DNA of 64,000 nucleotides from CAZWKQ01 sp964634005 (GTDB taxonomy: Bacteria; Bacteroidota; Bacteroidia; Bacteroidales; JACABE01), in contig CAZWKQ010000012.1 of NCBI GenBank assembly GCA_964634005.1, forward strand, positions 18,463 through 82,462, in the 5' to 3' direction. A model generated the notes under the pieces. It was not told where the DNA came from. It worked only from the letters and a program-made list of their open reading frames with translations, and ran no database searches. Shown piece by piece: positions 17,976-28,200 of the stretch. A program made the translations under genes and the position numbers. Positions within the stretch are counted from its first letter, which is position 1. The number at the start of each line of letters is the position of its first letter.

Positions 17976-18431
17976 CTAAATGATTTTAAAATAGTCGGGA
18001 ATTTCATCCAGAAAATTAAACGATAAATTATCGAAATTAATTTTGCACATATAATGATTTATCCCGTTAGTAACTAACAAATATTCTACTTTTAACGGCA
18101 AATTATATTGGGCAATTTGATCGAAAACATTATTATTCAATTCAATATGTGGGGCTTTACATTCTACAATCAATTTAGGAAGTGTATCATTTTTTCCATA
18201 AACAACAATATCTGTTCTTCTGTTCATTCCATTAACAATCAATGACTTTTCAACTGAAAGTAGTGTTAACGGATAATTTTTAAAGTTTATCAAGTAATGA
18301 ATACAATGTTGTCTTACCCACTCTTCTTCTGTGAGTAAAATATATTTTTTTCTGACTATGTCAAATATCTCATGTCCTCTTTTGGTTGTTTTTATATTAA
18401 ACTTAAATTCAGGAAAGTTTAAATTGTGCAT
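17976..18431 (-). CDS. HsdR N-terminal-like nuclease-fold protein
   Basis: A 151-aa stand-alone protein resembling the N-terminal domain of type I restriction subunit HsdR. The PD-(D/E)XK-type core shows RRTDIVVYG followed by KLIVECKAPHIELN, giving the D...ExK pattern. There is no helicase or methylase gene nearby, so it is not a restriction system. Such single-domain forms are common in Bacteroidota and their role is unknown. A -7-like TAACTTTG lies 28 bp upstream. It is co-transcribed with the 40-aa protein. Confidence 0.75.
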   Translation of the reverse strand: MHNLNFPEFKFNIKTTKRGHEIFDIVRKKYILLTEEEWVRQHCIHYLINFKNYPLTLLSVEKSLIVNGMNRRTDIVVYGKNDTLPKLIVECKAPHIELNNNVFDQIAQYNLPLKVEYLLVTNGINHYMCKINFDNLSFNFLDEIPDYFKII

Positions 18432-18459
18432 TAAAAAATTATTTTATAAAAATGTTTTA

Positions 18460-18467
18460 CAAAGTTA
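18460..18467 (-). promoter_or_regulatory. -7 promoter element (TAACTTTG)
   Basis: An exact TAnnTTTG match on the minus strand, 28 bp before the ATG at 18431. No TTG was found at the expected -33 spacing. Confidence 0.45.
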
Positions 18468-18510
18468 CCTATTTTGAAAAACCAAGCTTACTACAGATAT
18501 TAATTTTTGC

Positions 18511-18518
18511 TACTTTTG
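18511..18518 (+). promoter_or_regulatory. -7 promoter element (TACTTTTG)
   Basis: An exact TAnnTTTG match 31 bp before the ATG of the FAD/Fe-S oxidoreductase at 18550. It stands back-to-back with the minus-strand element at 18460-18467. No clear -33 box. Confidence 0.5.
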
Positions 18519-18549
18519 TGATTATTTAAAAATAGAATTAAAAATCAAT

Positions 18550-21477
18550 ATGGAAATCATACATAATAAACTCAAAGAACTATCGAAAGAGTTTAAAGGA
18601 GAAATATATACCGATAAAATAACACAGATTCTATATTCTACAGATGCATCAGCATACAAAGAAACTCCATTAGCCATAACACTTCCAAAAGACAAAAACG
18701 ATATTAAACTTCTCATTGATTTTGCAATAAAAAATAAAACTTCGCTAATTCCAAGGACTGCGGGTACATCATTAGCAGGTCAGGTTGTAGGAAACAGCAT
18801 AATTGTTGATGTCTCGAAATATTTGAACAAAATTATTGAAATAAACGAAGCAGAGAAATGGGTCAGAGTAGAGCCGGGTGTGGTTTTGGACGAACTGAAT
18901 AAAATACTCGAACCTAAAGGCTTATTTTTCGGTCCCGAAACATCAACTTCGAACAGATGTATGATAGGTGGAATGGTTGGAAATAATTCGTGCGGAGCAC
19001 ATTCGCTTATATACGGTAGTACACGCGAGCATACAATAGCCATCAAAGGATTTATGAGCGACGGCTCGGAAGTTGAGTTTAAACCACTTAGTAATGAAGA
19101 GTTTAAACAAAAAATTAATGATAATAATCTCGAAGGCAAAGTATATCGGCAAATATTCAATATTCTTTCGAACGAAGAAAACAGAAAAGAAATTGAAGAA
19201 CAATTTCCCGATAAAGCAATAGAAAGAAGAAACACAGGCTATGCCATCGATTTACTTCTTCATATGCAACCTTTTAATCCTGACGGCGAAAAATTTAATT
19301 TTTGCAAATTATTGGCAGGATCAGAAGGTACATTATTTTTCTCTACCGAAATAACATTAAATCTTGTCCCTTTACCTCCCAAAAATGTTGCTCTTGTTTG
19401 TGTACATTGCCACACGCTGGAAGATGCATTGGCAGCTAATATTATTGCATTGAAACACAAGCCTTTTTCTGTCGAGCTTATGGACGATATTATTATCAAT
19501 TGTACTAAAGACAACATTGAACAATCGAAAAACCGTTTTTTTATTCAAGGTAATCCCGGTGCAATATTGATAGTAGAATTTGCTAAAGATAAGTTCGAAG
19601 AGATTGAAGCAGCAGCAAAACTTATGGAAGCAGAAATGAGGGAGGCAGGTTACGGCTACTATTTTCCGATTATAACGGGGAAAGACACCAAAAAAGTCTG
19701 GAACTTACGAAAAGCCGGATTAGGTTTATTATCAAACATTCCGGGTGATGCAAAACCTGTCCCGGTTGTTGAAGATACTGCTGTTAATCCCCATCATTTA
19801 CCCGATTATATTAAAGAGTTTAAAGAACTTTTAAACAAGCATAACCTCAGCTGTGTTTATTATGCACATATTGCTACAGGAGAGCTTCATCTGCGACCGG
19901 TTTTAAATTTAAAAGACCCGAAAGATATCGAACTGTTCCATACAATAGCCTATGAAACTGCATTATTAGTAAAAAAATACAAAGGTTCACTTAGCGGCGA
20001 ACATGGTGACGGCAGACTCAGAGGCGAATTTATACCATTGATGATAGGTGAAAAAAACTACAATCTTATCAAGGAAATTAAAAAAACATGGGATCCTTTA
20101 AATATTTTCAATCCCCAAAAAATTGTCGATACTCCGCCAATGAACACTCACCTGCGTTATATTCCAAATCAAATAACAAAAGATATTGAAACAATCTTAG
20201 ATTTCAGTAATGATTTGGGTATTATAAGAGCGGCCGAAAGGTGCAATGGATCGGGTGATTGCAGAAAATCTGCAATTATTGGTGGTACTATGTGCCCAAG
20301 TTATATGGCTACAAAAGATGAGAAAAATACCACAAGAGCAAGGGCAAACATTCTTAGAGAATTTTTAACTAATTCAAATAAAAAAAATCCCTTTGATCAC
20401 AAAGAAATATATGAAATCCTTGATTTATGTCTTTCATGTAAAGGCTGTAAATCTGAATGCCCATCGAATGTCGATATGGCTAAACTTAAAGCTGAATTTC
20501 TTCAGCATTACTACGATGCAAACGGTGTACCATTACGTTCATTAGCAATAGCATATATTGCAAAAATAAACAGCATTGGAAGTTATTTTACGCCGATAAC
20601 AAATTTCTTCTTAAAAAACTATCTTACTTCAGCATTATCGAAGAAAATTTTAGGGTTTTCCTCAAATAGAAAAATCCCATTATTGTCCGAAATAACACTT
20701 AACCGCTGGTATAAAAAACATAAAAATACTAATATCGAATATCCAAACGGTAAGGTCTATTTATTTTCAGACGAGTTTACCAATTTCAACGAGTCGGAAA
20801 TTGGTATTAAAGCAATACTATTACTTGAGAAACTGGGTTACAAAGTAGTTATAACAAAACACTTGGAAAGCGGAAGAACATTTATATCAAAAGGATTACT
20901 GAGGAGTGCAAAAAAAATTGCCAATAAAAATATTGTTTACTTAAAAGACATTATTGATGAAAACTGCCCATTAATAGGGATAGAACCGTCAGCAATTCTG
21001 AGTTTCAGAGACGAGTACCCCGACCTTGCCGATAAACACCTTAAAGAAGATGCCAAAAAAATTGCATCAAACTCTTTTATGTTCGATGAATTTTTTATGC
21101 AGGAAGTTAAAAAAGGAAAAATAAAAAAATCTTCTTTTACACTTGATGCAAAAAAAATAAAACTACACGGGCATTGTCAGCAAAAAGCTATTGCTTCCAC
21201 TATACCAACATTAGAAATGCTCTCGTTTCCTGAAAATTATGAAGTTAGCGAAATACCTTCGGGCTGTTGTGGCATGGCCGGCTCGTTCGGTTATGAAAAG
21301 GAGCATTACGACTTATCTATGAAAGTTGGCGAATTGGTATTGTTCCCCGAAATCAGAAAAACTGATGACGAAACTATAATCGCCGCTGTAGGCACAAGTT
21401 GTCGTTGCCAAATAAAAGACGGAACTAACCGTACAGCATTACATCCTGTTGAAATTATTTATAATGCACTGATTTAA
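18550..21477 (+). CDS. FAD-linked oxidase / Fe-S oxidoreductase fusion (GlcD-GlpC type)
   Basis: A 975-aa fusion that should oxidise a D-2-hydroxy acid such as D-lactate and pass electrons to Fe-S clusters. Residues ~40-220 are the FAD-binding (PCMH) domain with IPRTAGTSLAGQ. Residues ~220-520 are the FAD-oxidase C-terminal domain (GELHLRPVL, GSLSGEHGDGRLRGEF). Around residues 570-660 are ferredoxin-like Cys motifs (CNGSGDCRKS, and CLSCKGCKSECP). The end holds a CCG-type domain (GHCQQKA, PSGCCGMAGSFG). The architecture matches YdiJ-like D-2-hydroxyacid dehydrogenases. It is monocistronic, with its own -7 box and a terminator hairpin. The exact substrate is not readable. Confidence 0.88.
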   Translation: MEIIHNKLKELSKEFKGEIYTDKITQILYSTDASAYKETPLAITLPKDKNDIKLLIDFAIKNKTSLIPRTAGTSLAGQVVGNSIIVDVSKYLNKIIEINEAEKWVRVEPGVVLDELNKILEPKGLFFGPETSTSNRCMIGGMVGNNSCGAHSLIYGSTREHTIAIKGFMSDGSEVEFKPLSNEEFKQKINDNNLEGKVYRQIFNILSNEENRKEIEEQFPDKAIERRNTGYAIDLLLHMQPFNPDGEKFNFCKLLAGSEGTLFFSTEITLNLVPLPPKNVALVCVHCHTLEDALAANIIALKHKPFSVELMDDIIINCTKDNIEQSKNRFFIQGNPGAILIVEFAKDKFEEIEAAAKLMEAEMREAGYGYYFPIITGKDTKKVWNLRKAGLGLLSNIPGDAKPVPVVEDTAVNPHHLPDYIKEFKELLNKHNLSCVYYAHIATGELHLRPVLNLKDPKDIELFHTIAYETALLVKKYKGSLSGEHGDGRLRGEFIPLMIGEKNYNLIKEIKKTWDPLNIFNPQKIVDTPPMNTHLRYIPNQITKDIETILDFSNDLGIIRAAERCNGSGDCRKSAIIGGTMCPSYMATKDEKNTTRARANILREFLTNSNKKNPFDHKEIYEILDLCLSCKGCKSECPSNVDMAKLKAEFLQHYYDANGVPLRSLAIAYIAKINSIGSYFTPITNFFLKNYLTSALSKKILGFSSNRKIPLLSEITLNRWYKKHKNTNIEYPNGKVYLFSDEFTNFNESEIGIKAILLLEKLGYKVVITKHLESGRTFISKGLLRSAKKIANKNIVYLKDIIDENCPLIGIEPSAILSFRDEYPDLADKHLKEDAKKIASNSFMFDEFFMQEVKKGKIKKSSFTLDAKKIKLHGHCQQKAIASTIPTLEMLSFPENYEVSEIPSGCCGMAGSFGYEKEHYDLSMKVGELVLFPEIRKTDDETIIAAVGTSCRCQIKDGTNRTALHPVEIIYNALI

Positions 21478-21517
21478 TTCGAAATTAAATTTTAGAGGCT
21501 TAATATATTGATAATAA

Positions 21518-21556
21518 AAATGCCCCATGATTTACTCACAGGGCATTTAACTTTTT
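21518..21556. terminator. Bidirectional terminator hairpin
   Basis: AAATGCCC (21518-21525) pairs with GGGCATTT (21541-21548) around a 15-nt loop, and a T-rich run follows on the plus strand. On the minus strand the stem is followed by TTTTTATTAT. It sits between two convergent genes and can serve both. Confidence 0.8.
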
Positions 21557-22054
21557 TTATTTTTTACTTCTTAGGGAAGTATTAATTTGCTTTGACCATT
21601 TGTCAGCCAGTTGCAATTCACCAGTTAACTGAACATTATTTAATTCGTTAAATAATTCGAATTTCGTTTCTCCTTTGTCCTTATTTTTTGGAATAAAACA
21701 AAGTTCTAACTTTTCGATAATCGAAGTACTATCTTTGTTATTTTTTACACTTCTTGCTTTTTCGGCAACCTTACAAGCTTGAATTTCATTTAAATCAACA
21801 CTTTGAAAAGTTGTTTCTGACGAATTTTGTTTCAAGAAGAAAATAAAATCTTTTTCATTATCTTTCCCTAAAACAAAATCACCGGAAAATTCGTATTGGC
21901 TTATTTTACAATTATTTTTCTCTGCATTTTCAGCCAATAAATGTAACATTTTATTGTTTTTTCTAATCTTATTGATATGCATTATTATAAATGGAGTAAT
22001 ACATATCAAAATAAATACTATACCTATTATGATTGTTCCTAAATCAATTTCCAT
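21557..22054 (-). CDS. Small single-pass membrane protein, unknown function
   Basis: A 165-aa protein with one N-terminal transmembrane segment (residues ~6-26, GTIIIGIVFILICITPFIIM) and a soluble, charged remainder. I do not recognise a family. It is the last minus-strand gene before the bidirectional hairpin and is separated from the next gene by 101 bp with a weak hairpin. It may be transcribed alone. Confidence 0.6.
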   Translation of the reverse strand: MEIDLGTIIIGIVFILICITPFIIMHINKIRKNNKMLHLLAENAEKNNCKISQYEFSGDFVLGKDNEKDFIFFLKQNSSETTFQSVDLNEIQACKVAEKARSVKNNKDSTSIIEKLELCFIPKNKDKGETKFELFNELNNVQLTGELQLADKWSKQINTSLRSKK

Positions 22055-22111
22055 AATTCTGTTATTAAAAAATTAAAAAATAATTACCCGAGCTTCACAA
22101 AACTGTAAAGC

Positions 22112-22143
22112 ATAAAAAATTAAACAACCTTTAAAACAAGGTT
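22112..22143 (-). terminator. Weak terminator-like hairpin
   Basis: On the minus strand AACCTT (22143-22138) pairs with AAGGTT (22131-22126) around a 6-nt loop. GTTTAATTTTTT follows. It lies just after the 123-aa gene and would close the cusA-cusB-antiporter operon. The stem is only 6 bp. Confidence 0.4.
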
Positions 22144-22155
22144 TTATAATATTTT

Positions 22156-22527
22156 TTACCAGAAATAATGGAAAGGAAAAATAATGTCGGACTTTCTATG
22201 TTTAATCAGGATATCTCCTGAAAATGAAGTGTATTGAGTAAATTCTGTTTCAAGGAAGTTTTCAGCATATTTAAAAATAGCGTCAAACTGTAAAAACGGG
22301 ATTTTAAAATTCTGAGAAAAGAAATTATTTATATTGTCAACCGAATTTTCAAACTTTGAAAAACTGCAATACAGATTAGCTGAAAACTCGACAAATACAC
22401 TTTCCTGTAGTGAATCGGGAGAATTTGAAATACCAGAGAATTGGGGTACTTTATTGAAACTTGCTATTACAAAGCAATATGCAATAATTAAGAAATTAAC
22501 ACCAAAACTTCTAATTTTATTTTTCAC
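22156..22527 (-). CDS. Hypothetical exported protein, 123 aa
   Basis: A 123-aa product with an N-terminal hydrophobic stretch (VNFLIIAYCFVIASF), a probable signal peptide or anchor, and an aromatic C-terminus ending FPFHYFW. No known domain is seen. It follows the K+/H+ antiporter gene by 13 bp on the same strand, suggesting one operon with the metal-efflux genes. The overlapping plus-strand frame (22334-22540) lacks such context and was rejected. Confidence 0.55.
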   Translation of the reverse strand: MKNKIRSFGVNFLIIAYCFVIASFNKVPQFSGISNSPDSLQESVFVEFSANLYCSFSKFENSVDNINNFFSQNFKIPFLQFDAIFKYAENFLETEFTQYTSFSGDILIKHRKSDIIFPFHYFW

Positions 22528-22540
22528 GATGCAAAATTAA

Positions 22541-24022
22541 TCAACTTTTCTCAGATTTGGCAGATTTTATTAAGCAATTTTGAACCAATTCAAAATCACC
22601 TTCTTTATCGGCAATAACCATTAATTTATCCTTTTCCTTGATAATAGTAGAACCACTTGGTCTTATATATTCGCCATTTCTTATTATCATAACAATAAAT
22701 GCTGATTTTGGAAAATTCAAATCTACAATTCTCTTATTGACTGCTTTACAATCGGGCGAAATTTCATACTCTTTCAATAACGATTTCGGAAGGTCTAAAA
22801 TTATCTTTTCAGTTTCAGAAATTGGTTTCACTTTTTCAGGCAATGCAACATTAAACCACTTTGCAACTACTGATAATGTTGTGCCTTGAATTATAACCGA
22901 AGTAACAGAAATAAAAAAAACTATATTGAAAATCATATTTGCTTTGTCAATTCCTGCCAGTAGAGGATATGTAGCAAAAACAATAGGTACGGCACCACGC
23001 AATCCAACCCAGGAAATATAAAAACGCCTTTGAATTCGCATTTTAAAAAAGATAAGACTTAAAAAAACGCTAACAGGTCTTGCTACAAAGATTAAAAACA
23101 GAGAAATTAAAAGTCCGATTCCTATGTATGGAACAATTTGAGATGGGAAAACCAGCAAACCCAAGGTTAGAAAGAGAACTATTTGCATTAGCCATGCCAT
23201 ACCATCATACATTTTAAAAATGGTTTTCTTGTGTATTAACTCCTGATTACCAAGGTAAACCGCACAAATGTATATTGCAAGAAATCCGTTACCACCAACA
23301 AAATCTGTCGCAGAAAATGTGATAAACATCAACGAAATAACTAAAACCGGATAAAGACCTTCAAAATCGAGTTTAATTTTATTGATTATAAATTTACTGA
23401 GTCTCCCGAATAAAGTACCGGCTAATCCTCCTAAAATCATTTGTTGTAAAAACAAAGGAATAATTGATAAAACGTTTTTATCTTGATTGACCACTAATGA
23501 CAAAAAAGCAATCGTCAATACATAAGCCATAGGGTCGTTGCTTCCGCTTTCTAATTCTAAGGTTGGACGCAAATTCGATTTTAAAGCCAGACTTTTAGAA
23601 CGCAGAATTGAAAAAACAGCCGCAGCATCGGTAGATGAAACAATAGAACCCAACAACATACTTTCATATATCGTAAAATCAGTAGTAAACCACACAAAAG
23701 CCCCTATTGATAAAGCAGTTAACAATACACCCAAAGTTGATAAAACAAGTCCTTCTTTTAATATAGGCTTTACTGAATTCCAGTTAGTTTCAAGTCCACC
23801 CGAAAATAATATAAAATTCAGAGCTACTACTCCGATAAATTGTGCTATTTGAGGATTATCAAAATTAATTTTGCCAATACCTTCAGAACCTGCTAACATT
23901 CCTATTGCTAAAAAAAGCAACAATGTAGGAACTCCAAACCTAAAAGATGTTTTACTGACAATAATGCTGACAAAAAGTAATAAAGAGCCAACCAAAAGTA
24001 TATTTTCAATGGTTATATTCAT
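22541..24022 (-). CDS. K+/H+ antiporter, CPA1/NhaP2 type with TrkA-C domain
   Basis: A 493-aa inner-membrane antiporter that exchanges K+ (or Na+) for H+. About 12 hydrophobic helices fill residues 1-390. SSTDAAAVFSILRS and LELESGSNDPMAYVL carry the acidic and polar residues of the CPA1 ion site. The cytoplasmic tail (residues ~400-490; SAFIVMIIRNGEYIRPSG) is a TrkA-C regulatory domain, as in NhaP2/CvrA. It lies 67 bp after the adaptor gene of the metal pump. Whether they share a promoter is unclear. Confidence 0.88.
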   Translation of the reverse strand: MNITIENILLVGSLLLFVSIIVSKTSFRFGVPTLLLFLAIGMLAGSEGIGKINFDNPQIAQFIGVVALNFILFSGGLETNWNSVKPILKEGLVLSTLGVLLTALSIGAFVWFTTDFTIYESMLLGSIVSSTDAAAVFSILRSKSLALKSNLRPTLELESGSNDPMAYVLTIAFLSLVVNQDKNVLSIIPLFLQQMILGGLAGTLFGRLSKFIINKIKLDFEGLYPVLVISLMFITFSATDFVGGNGFLAIYICAVYLGNQELIHKKTIFKMYDGMAWLMQIVLFLTLGLLVFPSQIVPYIGIGLLISLFLIFVARPVSVFLSLIFFKMRIQRRFYISWVGLRGAVPIVFATYPLLAGIDKANMIFNIVFFISVTSVIIQGTTLSVVAKWFNVALPEKVKPISETEKIILDLPKSLLKEYEISPDCKAVNKRIVDLNFPKSAFIVMIIRNGEYIRPSGSTIIKEKDKLMVIADKEGDFELVQNCLIKSAKSEKS

Positions 24023-24089
24023 TAATTAAATATTTTAATAATTTATCAAATGCCAACAATTTATAAAGCTCAGTATTACAGCAATTTAA

Positions 24090-25202
24090 TCATTCATCTA
24101 TTCGAATATTGTATCCGCCCTTAGTCAATATCATTCCATCAATTTTATTATCCAAAACTTCAAAATAATCGTTAAACTCTTTTCCGATACTTATTTGATG
24201 TTTTATAAAAAAATATTTGCCATCGGCTTGTTTATTTAACACTAATATATAATTTTTATTGCTCGATTTAATTAAGGCACTCTTTGGTAAAACATAAGTT
24301 TTGGTAGTATCGGTTATTATTTCCCCTTCAATAAAAGAATTTGCTATAGGTGCAATAGAAAGATTATTTATTGATGCATAGCATGATATTGATTTTGTTT
24401 CATTATCGACAGCTGCACCTACAGAACTCAAAGTAGCATATTGAGCTTCGTTTTTGCCTGCAAATCTGAACCTTACACTTTGTCCTTTTTTAACTTTCTC
24501 TATTTCATTGGCAAAAACTGACAATTTTATTTGAAGCAAGCTCGGATTGATAATTTCCATCAGTTCAAATTGAGAATCAACATAACTTCCGATTGTTGCC
24601 TTAGAGTTGTATATAATTCCATTTATTGGAGCTTTAATAAAATATGATGAATAAAATTCTCCATTTTCAATTTTTAAAGGATTTAGTCCGATTGATTCAA
24701 TTTTAAGTTTTAAACCTGAATATTTTGCCATTGAAATTTTATAGTCTGTTTCAATAGCAATAAAATCTTTTTCGGAAGTAACTTTCTCATTGTAAAGTAA
24801 TTTTATTCTGTTATATTCAGTTTTCAACCTTTTGTTATTTGCCGCTGCTTCTGCAAATTCTTTTTGAATTTCAATTATTTCGTTACCGCTTATCTCTATA
24901 AGTGGTTGATTTTTATTAACCGACTGACCATTAATACATTTAATATTTTTTATAATACCGTTTAAAGGTGCATTAATTTTGGCAATTCCATCGGGCAATG
25001 GAACCAATATACCATTACACTTTACAATATCTTCAAAGACTTTGTTCTCGACTTTTCCAAGATGCATAGAATCGGTTTCGAACTGTTGTTCGGTAATTTC
25101 AATAAAATCTGATGCTTTCTCAGCTGTTTCTTGCTTATTGCCACAGGCAAAAACTATAAAAATTGAAACGGTTATAAATAATCGATAATTAATCATTTTC
25201 AT
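24090..25202 (-). CDS. RND efflux periplasmic adaptor (CusB/CzcB-like) lipoprotein
   Basis: A 370-aa membrane-fusion protein linking the inner-membrane pump to the outer-membrane channel. The signal ends in VFAC with Cys20, a lipoprotein site. Residues ~75-110 form the first biotinyl-lipoyl half (LNGIIKNIKCINGQSVNKNQ), ~115-160 a coiled-coil hairpin, and ~190-210 the second half (APINGIIYNSKATIGSYVDS). A beta-barrel domain follows. It begins 6 bp after the stop of the CusA-TolC fusion, so they form one operon. The metal (Cu/Ag or Zn/Co/Cd) cannot be read. A second ATG at 25196 is an alternative start. Confidence 0.9.
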   Translation of the reverse strand: MKMINYRLFITVSIFIVFACGNKQETAEKASDFIEITEQQFETDSMHLGKVENKVFEDIVKCNGILVPLPDGIAKINAPLNGIIKNIKCINGQSVNKNQPLIEISGNEIIEIQKEFAEAAANNKRLKTEYNRIKLLYNEKVTSEKDFIAIETDYKISMAKYSGLKLKIESIGLNPLKIENGEFYSSYFIKAPINGIIYNSKATIGSYVDSQFELMEIINPSLLQIKLSVFANEIEKVKKGQSVRFRFAGKNEAQYATLSSVGAAVDNETKSISCYASINNLSIAPIANSFIEGEIITDTTKTYVLPKSALIKSSNKNYILVLNKQADGKYFFIKHQISIGKEFNDYFEVLDNKIDGMILTKGGYNIRIDE

Positions 25203-25208
25203 ACAGTT

Positions 25209-28200
25209 CTATTTTGATAAATAATTAAGTTCAAGTGTAACATTGTTATAATCAATAAGGTTATTTAAATAGTCAAGCCTAATTCGAAGGGCTGTTTCGA
25301 TACTTGTTACAAATTTCAGATAATCAATCTCTCCATTTTCGAAACTTAGTTTAGCAGTTCTGTAGATTTCATTGTAAAGTTTATCTCCTGTTTCGTTATA
25401 ATAATTAATTAGTTCTTTAAGCTTAAAGTGAGTATTTAACAATTCCTTTTGTTTTACTTTAAGAAGTTCTAATTCATATTCAGTAAGGTTTTTAGAAGAA
25501 TTTGTCGCAAAAACAGACGCTTTAATCCTTGATTTTTGCGCATTAAAGAAAATGGGGACAGAAATTCCCGCTTCAAATCCGTAATAATTTTTTGAATTTT
25601 GATAAGAGTTAGTTCCAATAAAGTAATTAAAAGAAATATCAGGCAATAGTTTATTCTTTTCAATATTAATTTTAGCAGCATTCAAATTTTCCTGATTTTT
25701 TAACCATAAATAGTATGGAGAAGATTCGGCAGCTTTATTGGCAAGTTGTAATATTTTAATTTCGGAAGACACAACAAAAGAACTGTCGTAACCCATTAAT
25801 GCCTTAAGTTTTGTAGTAGAATTTTCAATTCTGTATTTTAATTCGCTCAACTGAATTTTTAGTTCTTGCTGTTTGGCTTTTATGTTCAGTAAATCGAGAT
25901 TTGTTATATCGCCTTTGCTATTCCTGACAATAGCTCCTTTTAAAATGTTATTATAAAGACTGTCAATTTTTTCAAGAATTTTCGACTTTTCAATTAATAC
26001 CTGAATTTCGATAAAATTTTGAGATACCTGTTTGATTAGACTTTCGGTTTTAATTTTCAGTTCTGTTTCAGCAATATTAAGCTCTATTCGTTTTGCTTTT
26101 AATTCGGCAGTATAAAGAGTTGGGAAATTGAAATTTTGAGTAACACCCCAAACCTTCAATGGAAAGCCGTTCTCTGCTATATTATTTTGGTCATAACCAT
26201 AAGATATAGTTGTTTTATCGAAATCGAATGCGGTTGATATAAGTGCTTTTTGCTCATCTGTTTTTAATAAATATGCTTTTATTTCTTTATTGTTTTGCAA
26301 AGCAATATTTACGGCATCATCAATTTTAAGTTCTTTATTTTGAGCAAAAACGGAAAAAGAAGAAAATATTATCAATAAAGAAACAATACATTGTTTTGAT
26401 CTGATAAATCTTAAAGGGAAAAATTTTATTCCAACAACATTATAAAATATTTCGAATAAAAGCGGGAGAGCAATCATAGTGAGCATAGTAGAAGTAACCA
26501 GACCACCGATAACAACTGTAGCCAAAGGACGTTGTACTTCAGCTCCGGCGCCGTTAGATACTGCCATTGGCAAAAATCCCATTGCTGCAGCTCCTGCTGT
26601 AAGCATAACCGGTCGAAGTCTGTCTTTTGTACCTTGAATAATTAAATCTCGCATACAATTAGTTCCATTGTGTTTTAATTCCTTTAAATGCTCAATAAGA
26701 ACAATACCGTTAAGCACTGCTATACCGAATAATGCTATAAATCCAATACCTGCAGAAACACTAAAAGGCATTCCTCTCAACCATAAAAGCAAAACACCGC
26801 CAACAGTTGCTAAAGGAATTGCAGTAAAAATCATTATTGCATCTTTAAACGACCTGAATGCAAAATGCAGGAATATAAATATAAGCAGAAGCGCAACCGG
26901 TACAGCAATTAGCAATCGGTTTGTCGCTTTCTGAAGATTTTCAAATTGCCCACCGTATGCTATATAAGTACCCGGTTTTAAATTGATATTTTTGTTGATT
27001 TTTTCCTGAATATCCATTACCACTGATTGCAGGTCTCTATTTCTTACATTAACACTAACAACCACTCGCCTATGAGTATTCTCTCTCGAAATCTTAGCAG
27101 GTCCTTCGGCATATTGTATATCGGCCAGTTCGGCTAATGGAATTTGACTTCCGTTAGGTATAGGCACTCTTAGTTGTCTGATATCCTCTATGTCAGTTCT
27201 GTTTTGGCTGTCGAAACGAACAACCAAATCGAATCGTTTTTCGCCTTCAAAAACTACTCCCGAAATTCTTCCTGCAAAAGCAGTAGATATGTAATTATTA
27301 AGAGTTTTTATGTCAACTCCGTAATATGCTATTTTATCTCGATTATAATCAATTTTAATTTGCGGCAGCCCTGCTGTTTTTTCCATAATTATGTCGCTTG
27401 CTCCAGGAATTCCTTCAATTAAACCTTTTATTTCAATAGCTTTTTTGTTAATGTAATCCAAATCATCACCAAAAATTTTAATTGCTATATCGGAACGTAC
27501 ACCTGTAATTAGCTCATTAAAACGCATTTCAATAGGTTGAGTAAACTCATATTCTATACCCGGAATTGCCGAAAGTGCTTTTTTAAATTTATCGGCCAAT
27601 TCTTCTTTAGTTTTAGCACTTGTCCAACTCTTACGAGGTTTAAGTTTAATTATCATATCTATCTCTTCCATCGACATTGGGTCGGTTGGAACTTCTGCTG
27701 CTCCTATTCTACTGACTACTTTATCAACTTCAGGAAAGTTATTTTTCAATATCTGTTCCATTTTGGTAGTTGTTTCAATAGTTTTCGATAATGATGTTCC
27801 TGTTTTTAAAACAGGTTGAATAACAAAATCGCCTTCATCCAAAGTAGGGACAAATTCTCCTCCTATTCGTGTGAAAAGGAAAGCAGTTAAAAGTAAAGAT
27901 ACTAATGCAGCTCCAAGCACAATTCTTTTATGTGAACAAGCCCAATGAATTACCGGAGAATAAGATTTATGAGCCAATCCCATTATTCGGTCTGAAATAT
28001 TTTTCTTCTTTGAATTTGAAGGCTTTAGAAATAATGAAGATGCAACAGGTAGCCAAGTTAATCCCATTATCATTGCTCCAATAATTGCAAAACAAAATGA
28101 TAAAGACATAGGTCTGAACATTTTCCCTTCAACACCGGTTAATGAGAGAATAGGAATAAATACTATCAAAATAATAATTTGACCGAATATTGCAGACTCC

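Noticed and set aside
17976..18431. A type I restriction system
   Set aside because: Only an HsdR N-terminal-like domain is present; no helicase, methylase or specificity gene is nearby.
22334..22540. 68-aa plus-strand frame overlapping the 123-aa gene
   Set aside because: The minus-strand frame has a signal-like start, co-directional operon context and the longer product.
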